Assembly: GCA_020026285.1 (NCBI GenBank)
Contig: JAHHQS010000133.1
Location: 1 to 10,722 of the forward strand
Length of the DNA stretch: 10,722 bases
Source: Parabacteroides sp.
Lineage (GTDB): Bacteria > Bacteroidota > Bacteroidia > Bacteroidales > Tannerellaceae
Direction: 5' to 3'
Shown here: positions 1 to 6,514 of the stretch, piece after piece
Position numbering within the stretch: the stretch's first letter is position 1
Layout: every line of letters starts with the position of its first letter
Translations under genes and position numbers: made by a program
The notes under the pieces: generated by a model
Told to the model about the DNA's origin: nothing
Seen by the model: only the letters and a program-made list of their open reading frames with translations
Databases searched by the model: none

Positions 1-2
1 GT

Positions 3-214
3 AAATACTATGATCGAATGTTCAGTGCCGTTATAGAAAGCGGTTCTCCTTTCATAGGTACTACCTTTTTTCTATGAAATGGCACGAAGGAACACTGATT
101 AAACCGGCAGTTTCTTGCAATTGTACTGAATTCAAATATCTTGATGATGGGTCACTTGAACCGGATTATTACTTGAAACGCACAACATATTGGGTTTCTA
201 AATTGAAAAAATAA
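3..214 (+). pseudogene. 3' end of unrecognised gene, apparently frameshifted
   Basis: Two open stretches abut here. One frame runs in from the window edge (codons from base 3), reads ...FSAVIESGSPFIGTTFF and stops at the TGA at 75-77. A second frame, offset by one base, continues through SMKWHEGTLIKPAVS... to ...TYWVSKLKK and the TAA at 212-214. The switch falls on a run of six T (66-71), where one missing T, or a -1 slip, would join the two into a single protein tail. The gene enters from outside the window and I do not recognise the product. It is followed directly by a terminator hairpin, as expected for a true gene end. A sequencing error, a real pseudogene or slippage would all look the same here. 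The joining is inference. Confidence 0.35.
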
Positions 215-260
215 AACTAAAGGCGGATTTTAAATATTGTATTTAATTCCGCCTTTAGTT
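215..260. terminator. Hairpin terminator after the upstream gene
   Basis: A perfect 13-bp inverted repeat, aactaaaggcgga (215-227) and tccgcctttagtt (248-260), encloses a 20-nt loop. It begins one base after the stop codon at 212-214 and is followed by a T-rich stretch. The right arm runs into the -7 element of the next promoter, so termination and initiation signals are interleaved. Confidence 0.75.
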
Positions 261-267
261 ATCTTTG
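237..267 (+). promoter_or_regulatory. Bacteroidetes-type promoter for the cobO-like gene
   Basis: TATCTTTG at 260-267 fits the Bacteroides -7 consensus TAnnTTTG exactly. A TTG at 237-239 lies 20 nt upstream, as expected for the -33 element. Transcription would begin a little after base 270, giving a leader of about 75 nt before the ATG at 349. Half of the preceding terminator stem lies inside this promoter. Confidence 0.6.
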
Positions 268-348
268 TCTCTATCTAAAATAGAATATACGAATCTTATA
301 CAAGAAAAAGACGAAATAGTATATTCCGATGGAATAAACATTCATATC

Positions 349-885
349 ATGGAAAAAGGATATATACATATCTATACAGGAAACGGTAAAGGAAAAACAA
401 CCGCAGCCTTTGGTCTTGCCTTACGCGCCGTATGTGCCGGGAAACGAGTTTACATCGGTCAATTTATCAAATCAATGGAATATAATGAAAACCGATTAAC
501 AGCTCTTCTGGATCATACAGACGATTCATTTGGTTCTCTCACCATCGAACTATTGGGAAGAGGTTGTTTCATCACGAACGGTCCACAGGAAGAAGATTCC
601 CAACTGGCACAAAAAGCCTGGAAACATTGTGCTGAATTACTGAAAGAAAATAATTATGATGTGATCATTCTGGATGAACTTTGTATCGCTCTCTGTTTCC
701 AGTTAATCTCAATCGAAGAAGTTATTGAAGGTTTAAAAGGAAGAAATCCGGAAACGGAAATAATCATCACCGGAAGAAATGCTCCACAAGAACTAATTGA
801 TCTGGCTGATCTGGTTACTGATATGCAGGAAATAAAGCATTATTATCAGCAAGGAGTCCTTTCAAGAAACGGTATCGACAGATAA
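349..885 (+). CDS. cobO: Cob(I)yrinic acid a,c-diamide adenosyltransferase (CobO/BtuR family)
   Basis: The 178-aa protein is expected to transfer the 5'-deoxyadenosyl group of ATP to the cobalt of reduced corrinoids, making adenosylcobalamin in the cytoplasm for synthesis or salvage. Visible signatures are a P-loop directly at the N-terminus (GNGKGKTTAA, residues 11-20), a Walker B-like stretch (VIILDE, 105-110), and the family's C-terminal pattern TGRNAPQELIDLADLVTDM followed by IKHYYQQGV. Length is usual for CobO. The frame is open upstream to a TTG at 265, but that codon lies inside the promoter's -7 box, and the family normally begins a few residues before the P-loop, so I chose the ATG at 349. 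The gene stands between a terminator and a flavin reductase-like gene 54 nt downstream. CobO needs Co(I), so a neighbouring flavoprotein reductase is suggestive, though no other cobalamin gene is in view. No cobalamin riboswitch was recognised in the short leader. Confidence 0.92.
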   Translation: MEKGYIHIYTGNGKGKTTAAFGLALRAVCAGKRVYIGQFIKSMEYNENRLTALLDHTDDSFGSLTIELLGRGCFITNGPQEEDSQLAQKAWKHCAELLKENNYDVIILDELCIALCFQLISIEEVIEGLKGRNPETEIIITGRNAPQELIDLADLVTDMQEIKHYYQQGVLSRNGIDR

Positions 886-939
886 TTTATTCAAATCAGA
901 TAAATAAGAATTTAACTAAATCATTTAAATAGTAAAAAA

Positions 940-1500
940 ATGAGAAAGAATTTTGGTAGTAAAACCTGGGTATATCCTATGCCTTCATTTATTGTTGCTA
1001 CTTACGACGAAAATGGAAAACCTAATGCAATGAATGCTGCATGGGGAGGAATTTATACAGAAAATAAAATCGGTATTTGTTTAGCAAAGGAACATAAAAC
1101 AACTGAGAACATTTTTAAGAATAAAGCATTCACTGTCAGCATGGCTACTGTTGATCAATTGAAAGCTTGCGATTATGTTGGACTTATATCCGGTAAAAAA
1201 GAACCTGATAAATTTGAAAAAGCAGGATTTCATGCTGAAAAATCAGAGTTTGTCAATGCTCCTATTATTAAAGAATTACCAATGACTGTTGAATGTGAAT
1301 TTGATTCGTATGATGAAGAAAGTAATTTCATGGTTGGTAAGATAATCAATGTTTCTGCTGATGAAAAGATTTTAGATGAATCAGGCAATATTCAACCAAA
1401 TCTATTACAACCTATTTTATTTGATACTTGTAATATGAATTATTTGACTATCGGAGAAAAAGCAGGAAAGGCTTTTCACGACGGGAAAGAATTATTGTAA
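940..1500 (+). CDS. Flavin reductase-like / flavoredoxin family protein
   Basis: This 186-aa cytoplasmic protein has the appearance of the FMN-binding split-barrel flavin reductase family (flavoredoxin type). Seen in sequence: an N-terminal strand with PMPSFIVATYDENGKPN, the FMN-site-like segment NAMNAAWGG (about 29-37), then CLAKEHKTTENI and FTVSMAT, typical of the barrel core. It ends with a conserved-looking YLTIGEKAGKAF tail. Members bind FMN and take part in NAD(P)H- or ferredoxin-linked electron transfer; the natural partner is usually unknown. The ATG at 940 is preceded by an A-rich stretch, normal for Bacteroidales. It lies 54 nt after the cobO-like gene with no clear terminator or consensus promoter between them, so the two may be cotranscribed, which would fit a role in corrinoid reduction. 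That link is inference. A strong palindrome closes the unit. Confidence 0.88.
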   Translation: MRKNFGSKTWVYPMPSFIVATYDENGKPNAMNAAWGGIYTENKIGICLAKEHKTTENIFKNKAFTVSMATVDQLKACDYVGLISGKKEPDKFEKAGFHAEKSEFVNAPIIKELPMTVECEFDSYDEESNFMVGKIINVSADEKILDESGNIQPNLLQPILFDTCNMNYLTIGEKAGKAFHDGKELL

Positions 1501-1531
1501 GTCTGTTTTTGAATTATAACAATAAGTTTTC

Positions 1532-1559
1532 CAGGTGTATAACTATAGTTATACACCTG
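1532..1559. terminator. 28-bp perfect palindrome, probable terminator
   Basis: caggtgtataact (1532-1544), a 2-base centre, and its exact complement agttatacacctg (1547-1559) form a symmetric 28-bp palindrome 31 bases after the flavin reductase stop codon. It is preceded by aataagtttt and followed by aatttta, so it could terminate transcription from either side. Its complete symmetry would also fit a protein-binding operator, but its position between convergent genes favours termination. Confidence 0.65.
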
Positions 1560-1636
1560 AATTTTAAATAATCAACGACATACTCACATACAGGTATTTA
1601 TTATCTCTACTTATTTAATATTGATCTTTTTCCCCC

Positions 1637-1873
1637 TCATATTTCTATATATTTCATTGTAAAGACATTACTTTGTTTTACCATTTGTCTATAGTTCGTT
1701 AATAATTGGCCAACAACTTCTGTATTTGGGATAATTCCACACGCAAACAAATCGTTCGAACATATAAGCTTTGTGTATGTATGACTTGCATCCGCTTTGG
1801 TCAAGTTAATAGCCGTAATCGATACATGAAATGGAAAGCAAACTTTCGAAAATAGATTTTTTAGAAGAGTATT
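1637..1873 (-). pseudogene. 78-codon open stretch, possible tyrosine recombinase relic
   Basis: The 340-base gap between the flavin reductase and the minus-strand operon has no normal gene. On the minus strand a frame is open from the stop at 1874-1876 to a TGA at 1637-1639, with no good start codon. It contains ADASHTYTKLICSN, then GIIPNTEVVGQLL, then SNVFTMKYIEI near the end. These resemble, in order, the box II region (ARHTFATxxxLSN), the GVPIExVSxLLGH segment and the TNIxTTQxYAxI tyrosine end of integrases. However, the catalytic Arg would be Ser, and two insertions of about 5-6 residues are needed. A chance open frame in AT-rich DNA is quite possible. A shorter plus-strand open frame overlaps the same bases. 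Confidence 0.2.
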
Positions 1874-1897
1874 TTACATATTCTGAGCCTTATTCCT

Positions 1898-2437
1898 TTA
1901 GAAATCCAATTCCAACGTTTTATTCTCATCATCCATGATATTCATGAAAGCCGTGAAATCTTCCAAGGGGTTACTGGCTACAATGTTACTGATGCCTTTA
2001 AGAGAAGCTATAATCATTTCGCGGTCGTTCGATTCCAAGGCATTTTCCAATACTTGATAGTGAGCTATCAGACCCTTATTGCGTTCACCGAAACGTTGGG
2101 CTAAGGCTTCACGACAGAGAGTGAACTTAGCTGCAATTTTCTCCAGCTCCACTTCCTTGGCCGAATTGATTATGGCTATATTCTGGTCAATGCGTCGGCT
2201 TTCTTGCCACACATCGACAATCCTGTTTTGTAGTGATATTACATCTTCCACTACTTGAATACCTCGATTGAAGGTGTCGGTGACTTGATTGACGACTTCC
2301 TTTCCGTTGGCAATCATTTCATTACATTGGCCAACAAGTTGGCTGGCTTGACTGGACTTCTGTTCTCCCCAATGTTGACCTTCTATTCTGTTTTCTGCTT
2401 CTATTTTTTCTTCCATAGTGTATTTCTGTTCTTTCAT
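1898..2437 (-). CDS. 179-aa helical/coiled-coil protein of unknown function
   Basis: I do not recognise a named family. The protein has no signal peptide or membrane segment, so it should be cytoplasmic. It is rich in Glu, Lys, Gln and Asn, with long predicted helices: about 35-75 (EMIANGKEVVNQVTDTFNRG and on) and 88-135 (KEVELEKIAAKFTLCREALA and on). A well-formed C-terminal motif follows, LESNDREMIIASLKGISNIVASNPL (about 133-157), which looks like a conserved helical module. It is the last gene of the minus-strand run. Its ATG is only two bases after the stop of the MORN-TM2 lipoprotein, so the two are almost certainly cotranscribed and translationally coupled. The lipoprotein also ends in a long helical tail, so a direct coiled-coil partnership at the membrane is a reasonable inference. 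Confidence 0.85.
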   Translation of the reverse strand: MKEQKYTMEEKIEAENRIEGQHWGEQKSSQASQLVGQCNEMIANGKEVVNQVTDTFNRGIQVVEDVISLQNRIVDVWQESRRIDQNIAIINSAKEVELEKIAAKFTLCREALAQRFGERNKGLIAHYQVLENALESNDREMIIASLKGISNIVASNPLEDFTAFMNIMDDENKTLELDF

Positions 2438-2439
2438 TG

Positions 2440-4500
2440 TTACTCTATTTTATTCTGGTTAATCTTATTGTATTCGCTGCACACCATTGCCAGATGTTGG
2501 AGAGATGCCATAAACTCTTTCGATTCCAGTATGCTCTGGTCATGCAATGGGCCATTCCAATAGCTCTTGAAACTGATGTCGCCATATACCTGGTCTCTTA
2601 ATCCCGTATAGGCATGGATAAATGCCTTGTTGGCATTGAAAAGAGCCAGGAGCAGCTCATGAGCTCGCAGGATATCAGCTTCGGCCTTGGTCAGTTGTTC
2701 AGCTGTCAGCTTGATATTGTGAACGATCTTCAGCGATTCTTCTGCCAGTCGTTCGCGGGTAGCTTGACGATCAGCAATTACGTTGAGGATACCATTTGCT
2801 GCTTCTACACCTGCAATTGCTATTGACGTTTTTGAACCAAATCCATTCTTCTTCAGACTAGAAAATGTCTTTTCAAAGTTGGACAGGGTATTGACCATTC
2901 CTTCGAGCGAATTATATTTAGCTACTGCGGTGTGTACATCAACTCTTTCCACTTCGAAATTTAGACTCCTGTCTTGTTGTACTTCCTGTGCTTTTCCTTT
3001 CGAATTGGCCTTGATAATTTTGATAAGGTCTTTTGCCAATAGCAGGTTCTTGTAGGCTTCCAGTCGTGCCTGCTTCAGATAAGCTTCTAATTTCCATGCG
3101 GACAGATTCGTATCGGTACATATTGTCTCGGCTTGTTCGTATAGTTCCTCCAACTTCTCAAACTTCTCCTGTGCAAAATCGATATCGCCTCCAAAGAATT
3201 TTGAGATTTTTCCTACTTCCTTCTTTTCGTTGTTTATCTGGACTGCCTTACGGATTAGTTTTTCCATATTTACATCGTGGTCTACAAACTTTTCGGGCAG
3301 AGTATGGCAAAACTCTTCCAGTTCCGTAGCTTTTCCTGAAAGGATATCCATTTCATGGATTGATCTGCGATAATATTTGGATGTAAACACATATACCTGA
3401 TAAGGAATGAGAAAAAAGTCTATAATCCAAATGGATATTGCTGCTACGCTAACCACGATATTGACGATATTCATCTGCCACAACATACTCCATACGACCG
3501 GACGATCAATGTAAAGAAAAATATTTTTGGTATTCATCAGGATGGCCATACCGGTGAGAACACATTCGAAAATACCGAAATCACTGAGCAGTTTGGCTCG
3601 ATGCAGACCGAACAGACCACCATAAATCCAGTAGGGATAAATGCTTTTGGGCTCAATAGGATCTTTGTACTCGTATTTAGTCTTATCACTTTTGTTGTAG
3701 ATTGTAAAGAATGCATATCCCATGATGATAAGTAACAGGCAGACTACCCCATAGAGAGCGACATGGTGTTTTTCATACAAAAAATATCTCCATCTTAATT
3801 GGGCATATTGGTCGGCGGTTAGTTCTTTCTTGTGACTGTTCAGTTTTTCGTACAGAGCGTTGGAGCTTTCTTTAAGTTGTCCATCAGTCCAAATATGGCG
3901 AGACTTTAAACCTTTTTCGTTCACCATTGTACCATCTCCATTTTGCTTCCCGTCTTTCCACTCACCATAGTACATCAAGTTGCCGCTGTCTGAATAGAGC
4001 GTACCATATCCGTCAAATTGGGAGTCTTTCCATTCTCCATCGTAAATCAATACATCGTGTAGGTAGACATGTACTTTTCCATGACCTCTTCCATCTTTAA
4101 AATCTCCGACTGATACTCTCGGGCCATCCACTTTTACTCCGAAGCCATCACTCTGATGGTCAGTATTGTAGTCTCCAAAATAGCAATTCTGTTGTGACTG
4201 ATAAGCCAGGTTGCCATAGAATGCAGATATGTTTTTTCTCATTTCACCTTTATCTTCTGAACGGATGATAAGCGTACCTTCGCCATGTGCCAGACTGTCG
4301 GGGTTGATTGGACCAACCCATTCGTAGGTTACTTCGTCCCATCTACTATGGTCGGAGTCTACATAGAATATCTTAATACCATTGGTTGTTTTTCTCCATC
4401 GTGCTTCCTTTTCTCCATTACCGCATGAAGCCAATAGCAGCATATGGAACAATAGTACGATAATTGCTGCAGTATATGTTTTAATATTCAGTTGTCTCAT
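2440..4500 (-). CDS. MORN-repeat and TM2-domain lipoprotein with long helical C-terminus
   Basis: A 686-aa membrane protein with several parts. Residues 1-26 are a lipoprotein signal ending in the lipobox LLLASC, so Cys26 would be acylated. Residues about 70-195 hold MORN-type repeats (GDYNTDHQSDGFG, GDFKDGRGHGK, YDGEWKDSQFDGYGTLY, YYGEWKDGKQNGDGTM), which form beta-hairpin ladders and often bind lipids or proteins. A transmembrane helix lies at about 248-267. Residues about 286-372 resemble a TM2 domain: aromatic/Gly-rich YGGLFGLHR at the start and IWIIDFFLIP at the end are its two landmarks. Residues 376-686 are charged, helical and probably coiled coil. Three membrane helices plus the signal would leave the MORN part outside the cytoplasm and the tail inside; this topology is inference. 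It starts 18 bases after the Asp-box gene and is followed after 2 bases by the helical 179-aa gene. Function unknown. Confidence 0.88.
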   Translation of the reverse strand: MRQLNIKTYTAAIIVLLFHMLLLASCGNGEKEARWRKTTNGIKIFYVDSDHSRWDEVTYEWVGPINPDSLAHGEGTLIIRSEDKGEMRKNISAFYGNLAYQSQQNCYFGDYNTDHQSDGFGVKVDGPRVSVGDFKDGRGHGKVHVYLHDVLIYDGEWKDSQFDGYGTLYSDSGNLMYYGEWKDGKQNGDGTMVNEKGLKSRHIWTDGQLKESSNALYEKLNSHKKELTADQYAQLRWRYFLYEKHHVALYGVVCLLLIIMGYAFFTIYNKSDKTKYEYKDPIEPKSIYPYWIYGGLFGLHRAKLLSDFGIFECVLTGMAILMNTKNIFLYIDRPVVWSMLWQMNIVNIVVSVAAISIWIIDFFLIPYQVYVFTSKYYRRSIHEMDILSGKATELEEFCHTLPEKFVDHDVNMEKLIRKAVQINNEKKEVGKISKFFGGDIDFAQEKFEKLEELYEQAETICTDTNLSAWKLEAYLKQARLEAYKNLLLAKDLIKIIKANSKGKAQEVQQDRSLNFEVERVDVHTAVAKYNSLEGMVNTLSNFEKTFSSLKKNGFGSKTSIAIAGVEAANGILNVIADRQATRERLAEESLKIVHNIKLTAEQLTKAEADILRAHELLLALFNANKAFIHAYTGLRDQVYGDISFKSYWNGPLHDQSILESKEFMASLQHLAMVCSEYNKINQNKIE

Positions 4501-4518
4501 AATTATTTATTTATAGTT

Positions 4519-4866
4519 CTATCTTCTTATCCAGGAACGTCCTGCATTCTTGGAATAATATAATCCCTTGCTTGTATTTGCCAGGAGTTCTTTACCGTTT
4601 TCTTGTAAAGAAAGAAATTCTCCATAGGATGAGGTATTGTTACATCGGCACACCCATGATCGTCCCTCGTTATGTGAATAATACAATCCTTTGGATGTAC
4701 AGGCTAGTATTTCACTATTGTAAAGTAAGAGGTCGATAAAGTTACCACATTGCAAACTTGCATAGCGGGTTACCCATGAACGTCCGCCGTTGTGTGAATA
4801 TTCAATACAATTTTTACTTGAATTAATGCGTAGGATTTCGACTCCTAAATTTATTAGTTGAGGCAT
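4519..4866 (-). CDS. Small protein of three Asp-box (BNR) repeats
   Basis: The 115-aa protein consists almost wholly of three repeats spaced 40-41 residues apart, each ending in an Asp-box: YSHNGGRSW (23-31), YSHNEGRSW (63-71) and YSKNAGRSW (104-112). The pattern S-x-N/D-x-G-x-S/T-W marks the beta-hairpin turns of sialidase-like beta-propellers, where it is structural and not catalytic. The DNA repeats are also alike, a sign of recent duplication. Three blades are too few for a closed propeller, and the protein starts and ends at repeat edges with no signal peptide, so it would need to pair with itself or another protein, or it is a remnant of a longer one. It lies between the DUF4112 gene (240-base gap) and the MORN-TM2 lipoprotein gene (18-base gap). 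No catalytic function can be claimed. Confidence 0.8.
   Translation of the reverse strand: MPQLINLGVEILRINSSKNCIEYSHNGGRSWVTRYASLQCGNFIDLLLYNSEILACTSKGLYYSHNEGRSWVCRCNNTSSYGEFLSLQENGKELLANTSKGLYYSKNAGRSWIRR
4642..4803. repeat. About 120-bp tandem repeat units inside the Asp-box gene
   Basis: Segments encoding YSxNxGRSW recur about 120 bases apart. Related bases are visible near 4530-4560, 4650-4682 and 4770-4802, each of the form ccatgaacgtcc...gtgaatatt with a few changes. Such repeats allow gain or loss of whole blades by recombination. The coordinates mark the two clearest copies. Confidence 0.6.
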
Positions 4867-4994
4867 AACTATTACATTTTAGTTAATACGTTATATTTTT
4901 ATTCATTCTCCATTTTCTCCCAAATAGGTTCGTACTTTCTGTCTTGTCTGATTCCTCCAGGAGACTAGTTGGCTAAGTTTTTATACTTTCACTT

Positions 4995-5102
4995 TTAGCA
5001 ATACTGAGGCATTGAGAGGGCTGATGCACACCATCCAAAGCAGGGTTCAACAAAGAGATTTCTGCATCCTATACATTTAGATAATGTTTTCCCTCTGTAC
5101 AT
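4995..5102 (-). CDS. Possible 35-aa cysteine-rich peptide
   Basis: An ATG on the minus strand at 5102, four bases after the DUF4112 stop codon, opens a 35-codon frame with the centre KCIGCRNLFVEPCFGWC and a C-terminal Cys. Five cysteines (10, 13, 21, 25, 35) in a CxxC-x7-CxxxC arrangement could bind a metal ion or form disulfides. The close spacing after the previous gene favours translation. Against it: the product is very short, and the same frame, after three stop codons, reads on through RQDRKYEPIWEKMENE to 4899, so the whole 4899-5102 stretch could be a decayed gene filling the 240-base gap. No family is recognised. Confidence 0.3.
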   Translation of the reverse strand: MYRGKTLSKCIGCRNLFVEPCFGWCASALSMPQYC

Positions 5103-5106
5103 ATTT

Positions 5107-5658
5107 TTAGTTGAATAGATTGATTATAAAGTCCCATATGCCGCTTACGGTACTTACCACCAATGTCATCATCAGATAGATGAGTACACACAACACCACG
5201 ATAAAGACACCAGTCTTGAGAGCTCTCTCGTTGACCGTTTCTATCACGTACTCGTCGCCCTCTACGAAACCAACTATCAGGTCGTAGTTCTTGCTGTACG
5301 AACGGTGAGCAATATCACAGATATCACCGATAAAGAATGGTATGCAACCGATTAGCATATCAATCAGCATATTGTAGATGACAGCCAAGGTGAGCGGTAG
5401 GGATCGGACGGTGAATGCTGCTACTGAGATGTAAGGGATGGTCATGACTGAAGTTAGAATGTCTCCTCCTCCCGGAATGAGGAAGCCGATGATAGGGTCC
5501 AGACAATACTTATCCATATACTTGGCAATGTTGTAGATGAACATATAGTCCGGGTCTCCAGACACCCTGGCTTTTATCTCTTCCCTTTTGGCTTTTCTTT
5601 CCAAGTCTTTAGTCTTCTTCTCTAATCTTTCTAATTCTTTTTCTGCTGAAGTCTTCAT
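5107..5658 (-). CDS. DUF4112 family membrane protein
   Basis: The 183-aa protein begins with a highly charged helix (residues 1-33, Lys/Glu-rich, probably coiled coil). Then comes a DUF4112-like core at about 44-135: DPIIGFLIPGGGDILTS, followed by YNMLIDMLIGCIPFFIGDICD and YSKNYDLI. The Gly-Gly-Gly-Asp and Gly-Asp-x-x-Asp turns within apolar helices are the marks of this family, whose biochemical role is not known. A last membrane helix spans about 149-171. It should sit in the inner membrane with the charged N-terminus in the cytoplasm. It starts 20 bases after the 256-aa UDG-like gene, in the same direction, so it is very probably cotranscribed with it. Its presence next to a TM2-domain protein suggests a shared membrane assembly, which is inference. 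Confidence 0.85.
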   Translation of the reverse strand: MKTSAEKELERLEKKTKDLERKAKREEIKARVSGDPDYMFIYNIAKYMDKYCLDPIIGFLIPGGGDILTSVMTIPYISVAAFTVRSLPLTLAVIYNMLIDMLIGCIPFFIGDICDIAHRSYSKNYDLIVGFVEGDEYVIETVNERALKTGVFIVVLCVLIYLMMTLVVSTVSGIWDFIINLFN

Positions 5659-5678
5659 GGAAGTAATGTTTTAAAAAA

Positions 5679-6449
5679 TTAATGATTCGATTGTTTCAGT
5701 AGATTCATAGCCGTGTCGCCCAGATACTTGATCATGGCCCTGGCATCTTTCTTTAGGAAAGTGAAGCGGCGGGGATGGCTGGTCCAGATTACCTTAGTGC
5801 GGTATCCTTTGATCGTAAAAACAGAACGAAGGTCTTCTTCATACCAAGATGAGAGGTTTTCGTAGGTTAAACCATTAAAATATTCCATGTAGTTTTCCCA
5901 CGAGAAAATGAAAACGATATCCGGCTCATAGGCATCCAAAATGTATTTGAGCTTGTCGAGCATTTTGCTCTTCTGTACTAATGCGTTATATTCCGACGAA
6001 TTAATGCTTTCCCATGTTCCTTCATTGCTCAAGCTCTGTTTCAGTTCGATACTGTGCAGATTGCCATATCCGACTTCACGTAGCATTTTTTTTTGATCGG
6101 TAGTGAGTTGTAAGAGGTCTTCTGCAACCTTTCCCGTACGCAAATAGAGATGTAATTGGGTTACGAAAGTCCAGAAATTACTCAGATTGTTATTGTCTGT
6201 CATCACTTCCGATGTGATGACAGATGCATTTTTGTTCAGGTAGGACAAGATGGTATTTTTGTTGAACAATCCTTCTTCCAACCAGTAATAGGTGTCTCTA
6301 CCGCAATAAAACACTTTTAGTGGTGCCTGCTCATAATGTTCAAACACATGAGGAATAAATGGTCCGTAAGGGTAACCACTATTGATTGTTTTAGTCTCCT
6401 GTAAAAAGGTCTCGAGTAGAGGTACGAAAATGTTATTGTCCTGTTTCAT
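5679..6449 (-). CDS. UDG-superfamily-like protein (single domain, 256 aa)
   Basis: The layout resembles the uracil-DNA glycosylase superfamily. A first strand with a Gly loop, LKVFYCGRDTYYW (44-56), sits where motif A (GQDPYH/GExPG) is expected. Then come an FWTFVTQLHLYL helix, YGNLHSIEL (128-136) in the place of the Asn-containing substrate strand, and YEPDIVFIFSWENY (174-187). Near the end is VIWTSHPRRF (220-229), like motif B (HPSP or HPxR). No signal peptide; cytoplasmic. In true UDGs motif A supplies the water-activating Asp or Asn. Here GRDT retains an acidic residue, but catalysis is not shown and the protein may only bind bases or nucleotides. The start codon lies in the 3' arm of a 13-bp hairpin. 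The upstream 646-aa gene also has a UDG-like domain, and the DUF4112 gene follows after 20 bases. The fold assignment is by motif order only. Confidence 0.65.
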   Translation of the reverse strand: MKQDNNIFVPLLETFLQETKTINSGYPYGPFIPHVFEHYEQAPLKVFYCGRDTYYWLEEGLFNKNTILSYLNKNASVITSEVMTDNNNLSNFWTFVTQLHLYLRTGKVAEDLLQLTTDQKKMLREVGYGNLHSIELKQSLSNEGTWESINSSEYNALVQKSKMLDKLKYILDAYEPDIVFIFSWENYMEYFNGLTYENLSSWYEEDLRSVFTIKGYRTKVIWTSHPRRFTFLKKDARAMIKYLGDTAMNLLKQSNH

Positions 6450-6483
6450 AATTTTATTTTTTATATTGCGAAATTATGAAACA
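6442..6483 (-). promoter_or_regulatory. Hairpin enclosing the start codon of the 256-aa gene
   Basis: A perfect 13-bp inverted repeat, tgtttcataattt (6442-6454) and aaattatgaaaca (6471-6483), flanks a 16-base loop. Read on the minus strand, the ATG start (6449-6447) lies in the 3' arm, so the start codon would be base-paired in the mRNA while the A-rich loop holds the ribosome landing region. This is typical of translational control by structure. The stem is AT-rich and its stability has not been computed. Confidence 0.5.
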
Positions 6484-6494
6484 CTCAGAACTAC

Positions 6495-6512
6495 GTTTGC
6501 CACGTGGCAAAC
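6495..6512. promoter_or_regulatory. 18-bp perfect palindrome between operon genes
   Basis: GTTTGCCACGTGGCAAAC is fully self-complementary and begins two bases after the stop codon of the 646-aa gene. As RNA it would form a 7-bp stem with a 4-base loop, but neither strand follows it with a T run, so it is not a standard intrinsic terminator. It may be an operator for a dimeric regulator, an attenuator, or an mRNA processing or stability hairpin. Confidence 0.55.
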
Positions 6513-6514
6513 TA

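Noticed and set aside
265..348. N-terminal extension of the cobO-like gene from TTG at 265
   Set aside because: The TTG lies inside the TATCTTTG promoter element, and family members begin just before the P-loop as the ATG at 349 does.
1720..1855. Plus-strand open stretch ending MKWKANFRK
   Set aside because: Only about 48 codons, opposite the equally weak minus-strand frame, with no start context and no recognisable similarity.
2255..3329. Plus-strand open frames of 60-102 codons across the lipoprotein and helical genes
   Set aside because: They lie opposite well-supported minus-strand genes, show no domain sense, and are best read as antisense shadows.
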